Source of the DNA: a virus
DNA length: 64,000 nucleotides
Direction: 5' to 3' (one strand)
IMG/VR virus record: IMGVR_UViG_3300033146_002139
Coordinates: 39,707 to 103,706 of that record
Both the position numbers and the translations under genes were made by a program. Under the pieces are notes generated by a model. That model was not told the DNA's origin. It saw only the letters and a list, made by a program, of their open reading frames with translations, and did no database searches. Below, one piece after another: positions 1 through 9,778 of this stretch. Every line of letters begins with the position of its first letter. Positions within the stretch are counted from its first letter, which is position 1.

Positions 1-7
1 TATTGGA

Positions 8-1213
8 ATGTATAAGCTAGTTGCTAGGACACCACAATCTGGGCTCAATAGAATGGTATTCCATAGGTTAGATGAAAACTTTTTTCCGTCATACGGAATT
101 CTTCTTAACGGAGAATGGGGAATAGCAACTCTTAGAAAAGACGCTTTAAAAGGCATAGTTGGTATTTACAATAAGTTCGTGACATCGCCATTAGGGCTTG
201 AAGAAGCTTATTCTGCAAATAGAGAGCTCGTTACAAGGGCAGGGATTGAAGAGAAAATTGCTAGTGCTATTTCTATTATAGCAAAAGCTGATGATATAAC
301 TATAGAAGATAGCATTCAGGATATAACAATACTTTTTAGCACCGAAAACACCTTAAACGAACTTATAGATGAGAATTGGGTAACAGGAATTGATTACGAA
401 TGGGCATTTGAATATGGAACCCTTACTAACGGAAGGCTAGATTCTGAAGATAATACAAAAGGAACTCAAGTTCTATCTTTTGAGGATACAACGGATACAG
501 CAAATAATAAAGTTTGGGATGAGGGGTTTTATGTCCTTTATTCAAATATTAATTTTGACTTATATCCTTTAAAGCAATTACAATTAAATTCAGAGAGTGG
601 TTTTATTCATGAGGGTTTTAACCATGGTCTTGAAGGTGGCTTGTATAAATACTCTTTTTATGTTGCAGGAACGGAAGATGAAAGAAGAATAATAGCATTT
701 ATGATGACAACAGGGGACGCTACCGTTTTTCATGCCTATTTTGCAAATATGTCCCTTTATCCAGTATTTACTGTTCATAAAATAAAAAACATAAACTATA
801 TTATAGACGAAGATTTTGAGTCAATTGATGGTTCGGATACACCTATGTCTGACCCAAATTCAGAATTAGTTACTAGAGCATATGTTGACAATTCTAGTGG
901 AGTTGTTGGTTACACACAAGTTTTTACAAATACAGATTTGATTTCTGGGGAGTTATCAGTTGCTCACAACTTATCTGCACAAGATTCAATATGTCATATA
1001 ACAGTAAAAGATGATAACGACAAAGTAGTAGTTCCTGATGATATCACATTTGTTAACGCTAACACATTGACTATAGACTTTAGAATGGCAGAGCCTATAA
1101 ATGGGTCTTGGGTAGTTCTAGTTACTTGCCTAAAAACAGATATCGTTATACCTGAAACTGAAAACAATAAATATATCAATGGAATGCCATTAAATACAAC
1201 AACTTTAAATTAG
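8..1213 (+). CDS. Tail fibre / appendage protein
   Basis: A 401-residue protein without a recognised enzymatic domain. Residues 1-270 look like a beta-rich appendage protein with many aromatic and Asp/Asn positions. The last 90 residues (around VGYTQVFTNTDLISGELSV to the end) resemble the short C-terminal beta module found on phage fibres, and similar modules end the products at 3079-5616 and 5913-7181. The motif ELVTRA occurs twice (about residues 73 and 289), as in fibre proteins with repeated linkers. It is followed after 15 bases by the next fibre gene and belongs to the late operon. The ATG lies 8 bases from the window edge, so the true start could be further upstream. Confidence 0.6.
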   Translation: MYKLVARTPQSGLNRMVFHRLDENFFPSYGILLNGEWGIATLRKDALKGIVGIYNKFVTSPLGLEEAYSANRELVTRAGIEEKIASAISIIAKADDITIEDSIQDITILFSTENTLNELIDENWVTGIDYEWAFEYGTLTNGRLDSEDNTKGTQVLSFEDTTDTANNKVWDEGFYVLYSNINFDLYPLKQLQLNSESGFIHEGFNHGLEGGLYKYSFYVAGTEDERRIIAFMMTTGDATVFHAYFANMSLYPVFTVHKIKNINYIIDEDFESIDGSDTPMSDPNSELVTRAYVDNSSGVVGYTQVFTNTDLISGELSVAHNLSAQDSICHITVKDDNDKVVVPDDITFVNANTLTIDFRMAEPINGSWVVLVTCLKTDIVIPETENNKYINGMPLNTTTLN

Positions 1214-1228
1214 GACTGGAGATTAAAA

Positions 1229-2761
1229 ATGTCTATAAAATTAAAAAATAATGCCAAAGATACTTTGGCTGCTGCATTAGACGGAACGGCAACTACGGTA
1301 ACAGTATCTGACGGCTCAAAATTTCCTGCACTAGGAGGCTCTGACTGGTTTTGGGCTACAATTGCAGACCAAGTTGTAGATACAAATTTTGAGATAGTTA
1401 AAGTTACTGCTATAGTAGGAAATGTATTAAGCATAGTAAGAGCACAAGAAGGTACCGTGGCAAGAGCTGCAAACCTTGGAGACTTAATAGAGCAAAGAAT
1501 TACAAGACAAACACTTATAGATTTAAGTGCAGGAACGGAAGAAAGAATATATTTAGATGAGTTTTATTTTGCACTTATAAACGATACAATAGCTGTTTCA
1601 GGTAATGATTTAATGGGTAACAATTTAAAACACGCTCCAGAACTATTGTCTAATTGGGATTTCTTTTGGGGTGCAAATGTAAAGGTACAATTAGAAGATA
1701 TTACCAACCATATTACAACAGACGATTTGTCGTTTCCAACGCTAACAGATATGCATACTTATATAACGGCAAATATTGGAAATTCAGGGGATACGGCAAA
1801 TGTAACTGTTATTGCAAGACCATATGAGATTGTAGATAACAGCATTCCTGTTCAAACAAAAATATATGGGCTTAATAGATTATTTTCGTCAATGAAAGGG
1901 AGAAGAATGTATACCACTTCTATGTCTGATACATGTAGAAATACTAACGATGGAGCAGCCCCAACAGCCATTTTTAATAGATTGATGGGGACTTCACTAC
2001 CTGAATCGGCAAATATTTTAAATACTGTTTGGCTCGGAAGAGGGAAAAAAAATCATTATGGTCCACGAATGTTCAAAGGAACACAACAAGATTATACTAT
2101 AAACTTCACACAAGGTGGCGGTGGAGCTGGAAGAACTTGCTACGATATTGGTGATGCTAGTTTTAAAAACGTTGGAGCTGGAATTGAGGACTATAAGTCA
2201 CATAAAGACAATGATGTTATTTTTTGTTTGTCTAATAATAATAATAATATAAGTATTATTGGCGCTTTTAAATGGTATAACATGATAAATGAAATGAGAA
2301 AGGGAACATCTACAGTGATGGCTTCAATCGTTACAGGGGATATTAATAATACTAGAAAAGCTATTGTAGTTAAACCAGTAGGAATAGACCAAGTTTTAGT
2401 CCAAATGCCAGATTTTTCAATTTACAATTTCGAGATGGTGTTTTTTAATGACCATACACAGAACCATATATACCTATCCTCTTTCACAGGAAAAGGCGAT
2501 TTTACATATACAGACTTCGATGATAACGGTAGTAAAATGCGAATAGATAGTGCGGAATGGCTTAATACTTCAGTAAATAACAAAGCAACTCATCTTGCTG
2601 AACAGCAAAGAGTAAACGGCATGGTATGGAATACGGTAAGATTCAGACTAAGAAATAAGGCTACAGGAAAGATAAGTAAACTGTCCTATAGTGGAATCGA
2701 AACCGTTAACACAAAAGCTATAAATGCGAAAATAATGAGAATAAAATCTTACGAAAAATAA
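1229..2761 (+). CDS. Putative tail fibre / receptor-binding protein
   Basis: A 510-residue protein. The first 90 residues (AAALDGTATTVTVSDGSKFPA and following) resemble the attachment segment of phage fibres: a threonine-rich beta stretch, then an IVRAQEGTVARA segment typical of fibre N-termini. The remainder is beta-rich and not recognised. It starts at ATG after GGAGATTAAAA. The position, between two other appendage genes on the same strand, supports a role in host attachment. It ends 20 bases before a duplicated structured repeat that occupies the next intergenic space. Confidence 0.55.
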   Translation: MSIKLKNNAKDTLAAALDGTATTVTVSDGSKFPALGGSDWFWATIADQVVDTNFEIVKVTAIVGNVLSIVRAQEGTVARAANLGDLIEQRITRQTLIDLSAGTEERIYLDEFYFALINDTIAVSGNDLMGNNLKHAPELLSNWDFFWGANVKVQLEDITNHITTDDLSFPTLTDMHTYITANIGNSGDTANVTVIARPYEIVDNSIPVQTKIYGLNRLFSSMKGRRMYTTSMSDTCRNTNDGAAPTAIFNRLMGTSLPESANILNTVWLGRGKKNHYGPRMFKGTQQDYTINFTQGGGGAGRTCYDIGDASFKNVGAGIEDYKSHKDNDVIFCLSNNNNNISIIGAFKWYNMINEMRKGTSTVMASIVTGDINNTRKAIVVKPVGIDQVLVQMPDFSIYNFEMVFFNDHTQNHIYLSSFTGKGDFTYTDFDDNGSKMRIDSAEWLNTSVNNKATHLAEQQRVNGMVWNTVRFRLRNKATGKISKLSYSGIETVNTKAINAKIMRIKSYEK

Positions 2762-2780
2762 AATACAAGGATAATTTTAA

Positions 2781-2886
2781 AAAGTTTAAAGTACTCTCTG
2801 CCTTATGATAGGTTATGTTTAAAATACTATCTGCCTTATGACTGGTTATGTTTAAAATACGGTCTGCCTTATGAGATGTCAAAACA
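2781..2886 (+). repeat. Structured repeat block, copy 1 (three 33-bp units)
   Basis: Block of three units with period 33, each with GTTTAAA(A/G)TAC, two variable bases and TCTGCCTTATGA. As RNA it can form GATAG/CTATC, GACTG/CGGTC (one G-U) and an outer TCTC/GAGA pairing, leaving TGCCTTATGA three times at the junctions. It ends with GATGTCAAAACA. The strand is uncertain because both orientations fold similarly. It lies between two fibre genes and holds no ORF. Confidence 0.75.
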
Positions 2887-2934
2887 CACAATTTAAAATT
2901 ATCACAAATTTAGAATAAATACAAGGGTTTAAAA

Positions 2935-3040
2935 AAAGTTTAAAGTACTCTCTGCCTTATGATAGGTTATGTTTAAAATACTATCTGCCTTATGACCGGT
3001 TACGTTTAAAATACGGTCTGCCTTATGAGATGTCAAAACA
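2935..3040 (+). repeat. Structured repeat block, copy 2
   Basis: Second copy of the block at 2781-2886, offset by exactly 154 bases. It differs at two positions: GACTG becomes GACCG, which turns a G-U pair with CGGTC into a G-C pair, and GGTTATG becomes GGTTACG in the loop. The block ends about 40 bases before the start codon of the next fibre gene, so it would lie in that gene's leader. Confidence 0.75.
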
Positions 3041-3078
3041 GCACTTTATTTAATCCTTAAAGAAATCGGAGTTACTAA

Positions 3079-5616
3079 ATGAGTAAGCAAACATCATTAG
3101 ATATCAAACAAGCCAACAATTCCGTTTCTCCTGAAAATGGATTTATAAGAATAAAAGGTGATGTTGATGGAAACCTACAATATATACTTCCAGATGGAAC
3201 GGAAAGAGCAATATCGTCTCCATGGGAATTGCCTGTTGTTAATAATGATGTTTCTGACCCTGCAACATTAACTCCAACCGCCTTTGAACATTACATAGTT
3301 CCAATAGGAGCTGTCAATGATTGGGCGGGACACGACAATGATATTGCTAATTGGACGGGGACTACATGGGAGTTTATATCACCAGAGCATTCTTGGACAC
3401 TATATGTGAAATCTGTTAATAAGTTAATAGCTTTTGATGGAACAAATTGGATTGGAACATCAGGGGCAAATACTTTTGCAACTTTAGACGATGTTTCTTT
3501 TAACAATACATATGATGATTGGTTTGTTCCTAGTAAAGACGAATTACAAGAATTGTATAATGTTGTTCATTTTGGCGGATTGTATGTGTTTCCAACAGCT
3601 GCAGACTATTGGTCATCAAGTGAAAGTGGAAGCTCAAGCGCATGGAAACTGAATTTTAACACCGGTATTTGGCAAAATGGATACAGTAAGTCAAATTTTT
3701 ATAATTCAATTCCTATAAGAGAATTTACCTCAACTATAACATACTCTGTAGGAGAAATTGGTCCTGCAGGCGGATTTATATTTTATAAAAACGGTGACTA
3801 TTACCTAGAAACTTCAACACGAAGATATAATGAAAGATGGTGTAACACCTCAATATCAAGTCAGCATATTGATAATACCGATAACTTAACAATCGGTACA
3901 GGAAGGACCAATTCTACAGCTATGTTGGCTTATCCAGGATATCCTACAGGAATTGCAAATCATTCAGATACATATTCAGTAGTAACAACCGTTCCATCTG
4001 ATAAAGATATTGTTGTTTTTGATGGAACGGTGTGGAAGAATGTGCATATGGGTAGCTCAGGTAAGTTAGCGAATTTATCCGATGTTTTATTTAAAGATGT
4101 TTATGACGACTGGTATATTGGTTCTATTGATTTAATGCACGAAATGATGCTGTTTGTTGGTGTTGGATATAATGGTGCCGGCCTGAACTCTGAATATTTT
4201 TCTTCAACAGAAGATAGTGCAAGTTCAGTACATACTATTAGGTTCGGCAGTCAAACACATTCTACTAGACTTAAGAATTCAACATTGGCACATGTAAGAG
4301 CAATAAGAGATTTTCAGGCACCAATAGCTACTTATGCTACAGGTGATTATGGTCAAGCTGGTGGAATAATATTTTATATAAATGGTACTACTCATTATGA
4401 ATACGCACTTCAAAATTCTCGTGATAAAGTATGGAGTAATATAAATACATTAATTGGAACTAATTCTGCAATCGGTACTGGATTATCTAATACAGAAGCA
4501 ATCGTAGCACAGGCAGGAGCATTAGATACATACGCACATGAAGTTTTAGATTTTATAGTTTATATAACAAAAGACCCAACTGAGGGTAATTACATAACAT
4601 TTAATGAAGATTTGCAAAAATGGGTAATTTCAGAAGATGCAATTGAAACAATAACAGCAAGTAATGGATTAAATAAAAGTTTAGCTGATATTAGATTAGG
4701 TGGAGCGTTGAATCAAAACACCTCAGTTTCTTGTGGGAATTTTAATTTCTCTGTTTCCACGAACTCAACAGGCATTACATTAGACGAGGCAACTCAAGTA
4801 TTAACACTACAAGGCTTGAGTAACGTTCCAAGACTAGGAACCTCACCTGACGGCACAGTTCCTTTGGCAATTGCTACAGTAGACTATGTACAAAGTTATG
4901 CTTCTTTATTAGCTCATTGGACAAAAGCCTCGAATATATTAACACCGGCTGACTCACTTGTAGAAGGTTGGAGAGTTGAAAGAAACTTTAATGGATATGC
5001 TTATTGTCAAATTAGAAATAATGATGATGTTGGAAATGGTGCTGGTTCTGTAATGGAACTTAAAGGCTCTGGTGCTGACTATACCAATAATGTTTATTTT
5101 GGTAAATACGGAAGTTCTTATTGGTTGCCTTTTTTAGCTGGCAATGCTGCGATGCTAACAGACCAAAATATGATTGTCGGTACTGTTGGTAATACTATGC
5201 AATTAAGATTTGTCGTAGGAGGAGGATATGCGGCTCCTGCTCAAGCAGGTTTCTTTGACAGCAACGGATTAAACTTGGAGAGTTTAAAGACAACATCAGT
5301 ACATCCGGCTAGCTATTCAAATGTCTTTGTAGACTCTACAACAGGACTTCTTTATGCAAGTACTTTGGGAGCTACAACACCAATAAAACAAACAGACAAA
5401 TTCACTATAACGGCAAGTGATATTTCTAATGGATATGTCGATTTGTCAAATATTCCAATAACAACAGAACACGAATTTGTTATTTATAATGGAGTTATTC
5501 TTGATGATGGAATAGGAAATGATTACACTTTGACTTCTAATAGAATTACTTTTGATGCATTGTTAACTCCTCTTTTAACTGTTGGTTCTAAGCTAATGGT
5601 TAAATATAAATATTAA
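3079..5616 (+). CDS. Large tail adhesin with two DUF1566/Lcl-like domains
   Basis: An 845-residue protein. Two copies of a DUF1566/Lcl C-terminal-like fold are visible. The first runs at about residues 150-290 (DDWFVPSKDELQELYNV, then YWSSSESGSSSAW and GPAGGFIFYKNGDYYLE). The second is at about 340-480 (DDWYIGSIDLMHEMM, YFSSTEDSASSVHTIRF, GQAGGIIFYING). This C-type-lectin-like family is common on surface and phage adhesins of Gram-negative bacteria. The C-terminus (HEFVIYNGVILDDGIGNDYT) matches the terminal module of other fibres here. The likely role is receptor binding at the virion surface. The start follows ATCGGAGTTACTAA. Confidence 0.7.
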   Translation: MSKQTSLDIKQANNSVSPENGFIRIKGDVDGNLQYILPDGTERAISSPWELPVVNNDVSDPATLTPTAFEHYIVPIGAVNDWAGHDNDIANWTGTTWEFISPEHSWTLYVKSVNKLIAFDGTNWIGTSGANTFATLDDVSFNNTYDDWFVPSKDELQELYNVVHFGGLYVFPTAADYWSSSESGSSSAWKLNFNTGIWQNGYSKSNFYNSIPIREFTSTITYSVGEIGPAGGFIFYKNGDYYLETSTRRYNERWCNTSISSQHIDNTDNLTIGTGRTNSTAMLAYPGYPTGIANHSDTYSVVTTVPSDKDIVVFDGTVWKNVHMGSSGKLANLSDVLFKDVYDDWYIGSIDLMHEMMLFVGVGYNGAGLNSEYFSSTEDSASSVHTIRFGSQTHSTRLKNSTLAHVRAIRDFQAPIATYATGDYGQAGGIIFYINGTTHYEYALQNSRDKVWSNINTLIGTNSAIGTGLSNTEAIVAQAGALDTYAHEVLDFIVYITKDPTEGNYITFNEDLQKWVISEDAIETITASNGLNKSLADIRLGGALNQNTSVSCGNFNFSVSTNSTGITLDEATQVLTLQGLSNVPRLGTSPDGTVPLAIATVDYVQSYASLLAHWTKASNILTPADSLVEGWRVERNFNGYAYCQIRNNDDVGNGAGSVMELKGSGADYTNNVYFGKYGSSYWLPFLAGNAAMLTDQNMIVGTVGNTMQLRFVVGGGYAAPAQAGFFDSNGLNLESLKTTSVHPASYSNVFVDSTTGLLYASTLGATTPIKQTDKFTITASDISNGYVDLSNIPITTEHEFVIYNGVILDDGIGNDYTLTSNRITFDALLTPLLTVGSKLMVKYKY

Positions 5617-5636
5617 GAATAAAAATTATAATTCAA

Positions 5637-5665
5637 TTGACAAATAACATTATAATGATTATTTT
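5637..5665 (+). promoter_or_regulatory. Sigma-70-like promoter
   Basis: TTGACA at 5637-5642, a 17-base spacer and TATTTT at 5660-5665, 38 bases upstream of the small gene at 5704. It has the same spacing and -10 type as the other promoters seen in this window. Confidence 0.55.
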
Positions 5666-5703
5666 AATTATTACATAGAATAAAAGTAGAACGGAGATAT
5701 TTA

Positions 5704-5901
5704 ATGAAAATAAAAATTAGAAATATAGCATTAGCAAGTTATCTTGACTATAAAAAAATAAAACTCATAGACTACGAAGCTCCATATTTCATATTTGAAT
5801 CTAGTGAGAGTGAAAAAAAATGGCAACTTGAATACTACGACAGCGAATTTGCCAAGTTTGATGCGAGTGTAATGAAACTAAGAAATTTCAAATCAAATTA
5901 A
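5704..5901 (+). CDS. Small protein of unknown function
   Basis: A 65-residue charged protein, rich in Lys, Glu and Tyr, with no recognised domain or membrane segment. It starts after ACGGAGATATTTA and stops 11 bases before the next fibre gene. It follows a recognisable promoter, so it is probably expressed, but its role is unknown. Confidence 0.5.
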   Translation: MKIKIRNIALASYLDYKKIKLIDYEAPYFIFESSESEKKWQLEYYDSEFAKFDASVMKLRNFKSN

Positions 5902-5912
5902 AGAGGTAACTA

Positions 5913-7181
5913 ATGGCTATAACACAATTAAGAAATGAGCAAGTACTAGACGCTACAGTTGAATTTGGGAAATTAAATACAAATGCGTATTCAAACGACC
6001 TTTCTGTTTCTGCCGCTGCAACTGAGTTAGCAAGAGCAGATGCTATTAAAAACTATGTAGACACGATGGTAGATACTAGTCTTAAAACTCCTGAAGCATA
6101 CGACCCAACAGGAACAGGAAATTACCCATTAACCTACGGCGGAAGTGGCATTGAGGCAGGAGACTCTTTTAGAGTTACTGCGGTAGAAGTTGGTATTGGA
6201 GACGGGACTAGAGATGTAAACATAGAAGATTTAATGATAGCTCTAGTAGACGGACCTAGCGCTACAGTATCAACCGATTGGATGGTAGCTGAAAGCAATA
6301 GAAGTCAAGCAACAGAAACGATTTTAGGTGTTTCAAAAATTGCTACTCAAGCAATAGTAAATGCTGAAGTTAATGATACCGATTACGTAACTCCCTTGAA
6401 AATGGCGACCTATATATCCGCTAACACTCTGGGAGCAGGAGCAGGTCTTGTAGTAAACGGAACAGACGCTGATGTAGTTGCTGCTGATTTATCGTTAGTA
6501 GTAAATGCTGATGATATGGCAGTTAATATTGGAACTACAAATGGAACAACACTAGAAGTGTCTGCAACAGGGCTAGAATTAGCACCGATAGTTATTGGAC
6601 AAAGAACTTTTAACGGCGGTCCATTCTCTGTTGAGACAGGAGTTAATGACCTAGAATTAAACAACGGTTCTGCGGGACAAGTAAATATTGGTGGAGCAAC
6701 TTCAAGTAGAATATACTCGTTTGCACAAAATATCTTATTTAGAGAATCCGAGATTTCTGCGGCAGCTATCACTACAGCAATTCCTTTAGCCGTGACCACT
6801 ACAGTTGATTATGGTTCAGGTACAGCGGCAGGTGATTTAATAGATGCTTTTAGAGCTGAATTTACAGATATAGCATTAATCAATGCTATAATGGAAACAA
6901 AGCAAATTGCAGACAATGCTTCTGTTGTAAAGCTAACAAGATATTCAAATGAGGCCCCTGCTGTTACAAACGGTTCTGCGGTGCTTCCTGCATTATTAAA
7001 CTTAGGAACCCATGCTACTGACAAAGTTGCAAATGTTGAGGTTTATCTTAATGGCTCAGCTCAACAACCAGGAGTCGGAAATGATTATACTTTAAATGCA
7101 TTAACAGGCGTTATTACTATGGAATTTAACTTAATAACAACAGATAAAGTCTTAGTACATTACAACTCTCAAGATGCATAA
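5913..7181 (+). CDS. Tail fibre protein
   Basis: A 422-residue protein with low-complexity Ala/Val/Thr-rich beta repeats. Its N-terminal part (residues 1-60, with NEQVLDATVEFGKLN and a YVDTMVDTS stretch) is typical of phage fibre shafts that carry repeated coiled or beta segments. The C-terminal module NVEVYLNGSAQQPGVGNDYT matches the end of the 845-residue adhesin upstream. It is followed by a rho-independent terminator. Its likely role is a shaft or tip fibre of the virion. Confidence 0.6.
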   Translation: MAITQLRNEQVLDATVEFGKLNTNAYSNDLSVSAAATELARADAIKNYVDTMVDTSLKTPEAYDPTGTGNYPLTYGGSGIEAGDSFRVTAVEVGIGDGTRDVNIEDLMIALVDGPSATVSTDWMVAESNRSQATETILGVSKIATQAIVNAEVNDTDYVTPLKMATYISANTLGAGAGLVVNGTDADVVAADLSLVVNADDMAVNIGTTNGTTLEVSATGLELAPIVIGQRTFNGGPFSVETGVNDLELNNGSAGQVNIGGATSSRIYSFAQNILFRESEISAAAITTAIPLAVTTTVDYGSGTAAGDLIDAFRAEFTDIALINAIMETKQIADNASVVKLTRYSNEAPAVTNGSAVLPALLNLGTHATDKVANVEVYLNGSAQQPGVGNDYTLNALTGVITMEFNLITTDKVLVHYNSQDA

Positions 7182-7193
7182 TTACTGATTTTT

Positions 7194-7214
7194 AAGGGGT
7201 GTAAAAACCCCTTT
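7194..7214 (+). terminator. Rho-independent terminator
   Basis: AAGGGGT at 7194-7200 pairs with ACCCCTT at 7207-7213 around a six-base loop, followed by a short T-rich run. It lies directly after the fibre gene stop. Confidence 0.55.
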
Positions 7215-7232
7215 ATAATAAAGGATAAATAA

Positions 7233-7457
7233 ATGAATAAATTATTTGAAAAAAAAATTATAGGATATGCACTTGCTGTTATGATTTTAGCTGTAGCAAT
7301 AAGATTTCTTTTTAACGGAGGAGATATTGCAGTATCTAAAGATGGCTTTAATTTTGATGTTAAAATAGCAGTAGAGTCAACATTAAATAAAAAAGATAGC
7401 CTGAAGGTAGTGAGCGTTGATAGCTTAAAAACAGTAAAGAACGATAGTACAAAATAA
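7233..7457 (+). CDS. Small membrane protein
   Basis: A 74-residue protein with one predicted transmembrane helix at about residues 9-28 (IIGYALAVMILAVAIRFLF) and a polar, Lys/Ser/Val-rich C-terminal tail. One-helix proteins between tail and lysis genes can be holin- or spanin-like, but nothing specific is visible. The start follows AAAGGATAAATAA. Confidence 0.5.
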   Translation: MNKLFEKKIIGYALAVMILAVAIRFLFNGGDIAVSKDGFNFDVKIAVESTLNKKDSLKVVSVDSLKTVKNDSTK

Positions 7458-7466
7458 GGATTTTTT

Positions 7467-9149
7467 ATGTCAAGAACACAATCTGATTATAGAAATATAA
7501 AAAACAATACACTGACTGGAGCAAGCTTTGTTTCTCAGTTAAATATCTTTGATGAGACAAGAAGTTATTTAATAGATGATACATGTTGGTGGGGTGGATA
7601 TATTTATAAAGCTACTGCAAATATGGCAGGACTTGATGAGGGAGATATTTCAATGTCTCCAACTGGAGGTGGTTCTTGGATAGTAACTACTGAAGCTCAA
7701 AACATTCATAACAGAGTTTCTAATACGCAACAACTAATGACATTGGCCACCCAAACAGTACTGTATCAAACAGAATCTATTTATAGTGGCGGTTTTGCGG
7801 ATTATAGCAACGGGGTGTTCACTTTTAATCGAAATGGCATCTTTGTTATAGACATAGCAATGGGCTTTAACGACCCCGCTGGAAATAGAAGAGAGATAGT
7901 AACAAGAATCAATCACAACGGAACCGTAATTGATAATCTTTATATCCCAGTGTACACTAGAGGTACTGCAGATGCTGCAATAGGCGGAGGGTCTCAACAG
8001 TGTGCCTTGCCTGTGTCAATAGGACAAACACTAGAGGTCGAATGTACTGTGGTAGATGGGGCAAATATAAACACAATCCCTGAAGCTTGTTCTATAAATA
8101 TTTTTATCCCTGGAGGAGAACAAGGGATTCAAGGTGAAAAAGGTGATATAGGCGAATTAGTATGGGTTGGTGATTATGCAACAGGCTCATATGATGATAA
8201 TGAAGTTGTGAGATACAACAATAATATTTTTGTCTGTAGAGCGAATGGGACAATAACAAACCCCGGAACACCATCAAGTCCAAATACTGGATGGGATTTA
8301 GTAATGGCCGCTCCAACAGCAACAGGAGACGGTGTTCAACCATACCTATTAGCACAGCCTGACACGGTTTTTCCAATAAATGCAGTAGGAGTTACATATA
8401 CTCTTATTGGAGGGAATTTTGATAATAACATGTCTATAGACATGGGACCTGAACTTACGATAACATCTTTAACCGCAACTTCAGACATAGAAGCAGAGGT
8501 AGTTTTTAACACAAGCAATACTATACAGACTGATTTTTTTGCTGTTCTTAGTAGAGGCTCGCTTAATCATTTTGGGGGTAGTTTTAAAATTTCTACTGGA
8601 GAAATAATTGGAACAGGTTCTGCAGGAACATTTACAACAAACTTTAATCATGCGACTGGCAATACTAACGGTAATGCTCTTTGGGGTGCAAATTGGGATT
8701 TATGGATTGACACTGGTGTTAATTCATTAGACGGTTTGTTTCAAGATAGTAACAATACTACCGGCTCTGGGGGTACAGGCCCGAATGCCGCACACGATAG
8801 CTATTATATGTTTACAGAAAGAAGTAGCCCTAATTTTGATGGAACAGATAAAGATGCTACCGCTACAACATCAAACTTTAGAGATGCAGATAGTATACAA
8901 TTCTGGTATCATATGTTTGGAACAGATATGGGCGATTTAATACTACAAGCTCAAGATGGTGGTAATAATTGGAATACAGTTCAAACCTGGAGTGGACCAC
9001 AACAAGCTGCACAAGGAGACCCATTTTTAGATAGTGGGGTTATTAGTCTTACAGCATATGCTCCAAAAGCTATAAGATTTTTATTTACAACACCGGTAGG
9101 CTATACAAGTGACGTAGCTTTAGATGACATTATAATAATAAGTTCGTAG
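7467..9149 (+). CDS. Modular tail adhesin with collagen-like, carbohydrate-binding and MAM-like segments
   Basis: A 560-residue protein. Residues 1-210 are an N-terminal beta domain. A short collagen-like stretch follows (GEQGIQGEKGDIGE, about 215-228). Next comes a WVGDYATGSYDDNEVVRYNN segment resembling small carbohydrate-binding modules of the CBM5/12 type. The C-terminal 170 residues resemble a MAM domain (SIQFWYHMFGTDMGDLILQ, ending in DVALDDIII). This domain order suggests a host-recognition fibre. The start follows AAGGATTTTTT. Confidence 0.65.
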   Translation: MSRTQSDYRNIKNNTLTGASFVSQLNIFDETRSYLIDDTCWWGGYIYKATANMAGLDEGDISMSPTGGGSWIVTTEAQNIHNRVSNTQQLMTLATQTVLYQTESIYSGGFADYSNGVFTFNRNGIFVIDIAMGFNDPAGNRREIVTRINHNGTVIDNLYIPVYTRGTADAAIGGGSQQCALPVSIGQTLEVECTVVDGANINTIPEACSINIFIPGGEQGIQGEKGDIGELVWVGDYATGSYDDNEVVRYNNNIFVCRANGTITNPGTPSSPNTGWDLVMAAPTATGDGVQPYLLAQPDTVFPINAVGVTYTLIGGNFDNNMSIDMGPELTITSLTATSDIEAEVVFNTSNTIQTDFFAVLSRGSLNHFGGSFKISTGEIIGTGSAGTFTTNFNHATGNTNGNALWGANWDLWIDTGVNSLDGLFQDSNNTTGSGGTGPNAAHDSYYMFTERSSPNFDGTDKDATATTSNFRDADSIQFWYHMFGTDMGDLILQAQDGGNNWNTVQTWSGPQQAAQGDPFLDSGVISLTAYAPKAIRFLFTTPVGYTSDVALDDIIIISS

Positions 9150-9157
9150 GGAGAGTT

Positions 9158-9778
9158 ATGCTAGTAGAGCAAGAAGAATTTACGGAAGAAGTTTCTAATT
9201 GGAAGCAATCAATTGGAATAGATGTTAGTGAGAAAATGGAAAATGAAGATGTTTTTTCTTTGTCAATTCAAGCTACAGACAACTATATTTTTATAAAGGA
9301 TACTGCAAAAAAATATATTGATGCCTTTAATGAAATAGGAAATAAAAAATGGCAAAACTTTAATAGTTACGGGCAACTTCCGGATAGTGCCTCAACAACT
9401 GGGCTCAATAAAATATGGGAATTCGAGTTACTTAAATTATCAAAAATTAGCAACAATAAATTAGCCATATTTACATATATGAATAATATGCCAGATGGAT
9501 GTGTTACTGTTAATGGGATTGTAGTAAACTCAACATCCTTAGATTTAAGCAATTTTGAAAGAGCTTACAATTATCTTAACATGGCAAGCGCGACTGAAAC
9601 ACAGATAAGGGATTTCTATAATACAACACATACCGTATCTCTTGCTGAACTTGGTCAAATATGTGCAGATATATTTCAAAAAGGAATAATGCTGTATCAT
9701 ACAAAGTGGCAACTAGAAGAAAACATAAAAAATGCAACAAACTTAACCGAACTAAACGAGTGTAATTTTAATGGCTAA
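9158..9778 (+). CDS. DUF4376-like protein, possible fibre chaperone
   Basis: A 206-residue protein. The C-terminal 80 residues (TETQIRDFYNTTHTVSLAEL, then GIMLYHTKWQLEENI) match the helical DUF4376 type module often found on tail-fibre accessory or chaperone-like proteins of phages. The N-terminal half is not recognised. It follows an adhesin gene by eight bases and overlaps the next gene by eight bases, which suits an assembly helper for the fibre upstream. Confidence 0.55.
   Translation: MLVEQEEFTEEVSNWKQSIGIDVSEKMENEDVFSLSIQATDNYIFIKDTAKKYIDAFNEIGNKKWQNFNSYGQLPDSASTTGLNKIWEFELLKLSKISNNKLAIFTYMNNMPDGCVTVNGIVVNSTSLDLSNFERAYNYLNMASATETQIRDFYNTTHTVSLAELGQICADIFQKGIMLYHTKWQLEENIKNATNLTELNECNFNG

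Noticed and set aside
2781-3040. CRISPR-like array (regular 33-bp units)
   Set aside because: The units follow each other with no unique spacers, the two blocks are near-identical copies, and the pairing pattern fits a structured repeat better.
7734-8376. Antisense open frames inside the MAM-like adhesin gene
   Set aside because: They have no ribosome binding sites and mirror the codon pattern of the real + strand gene.
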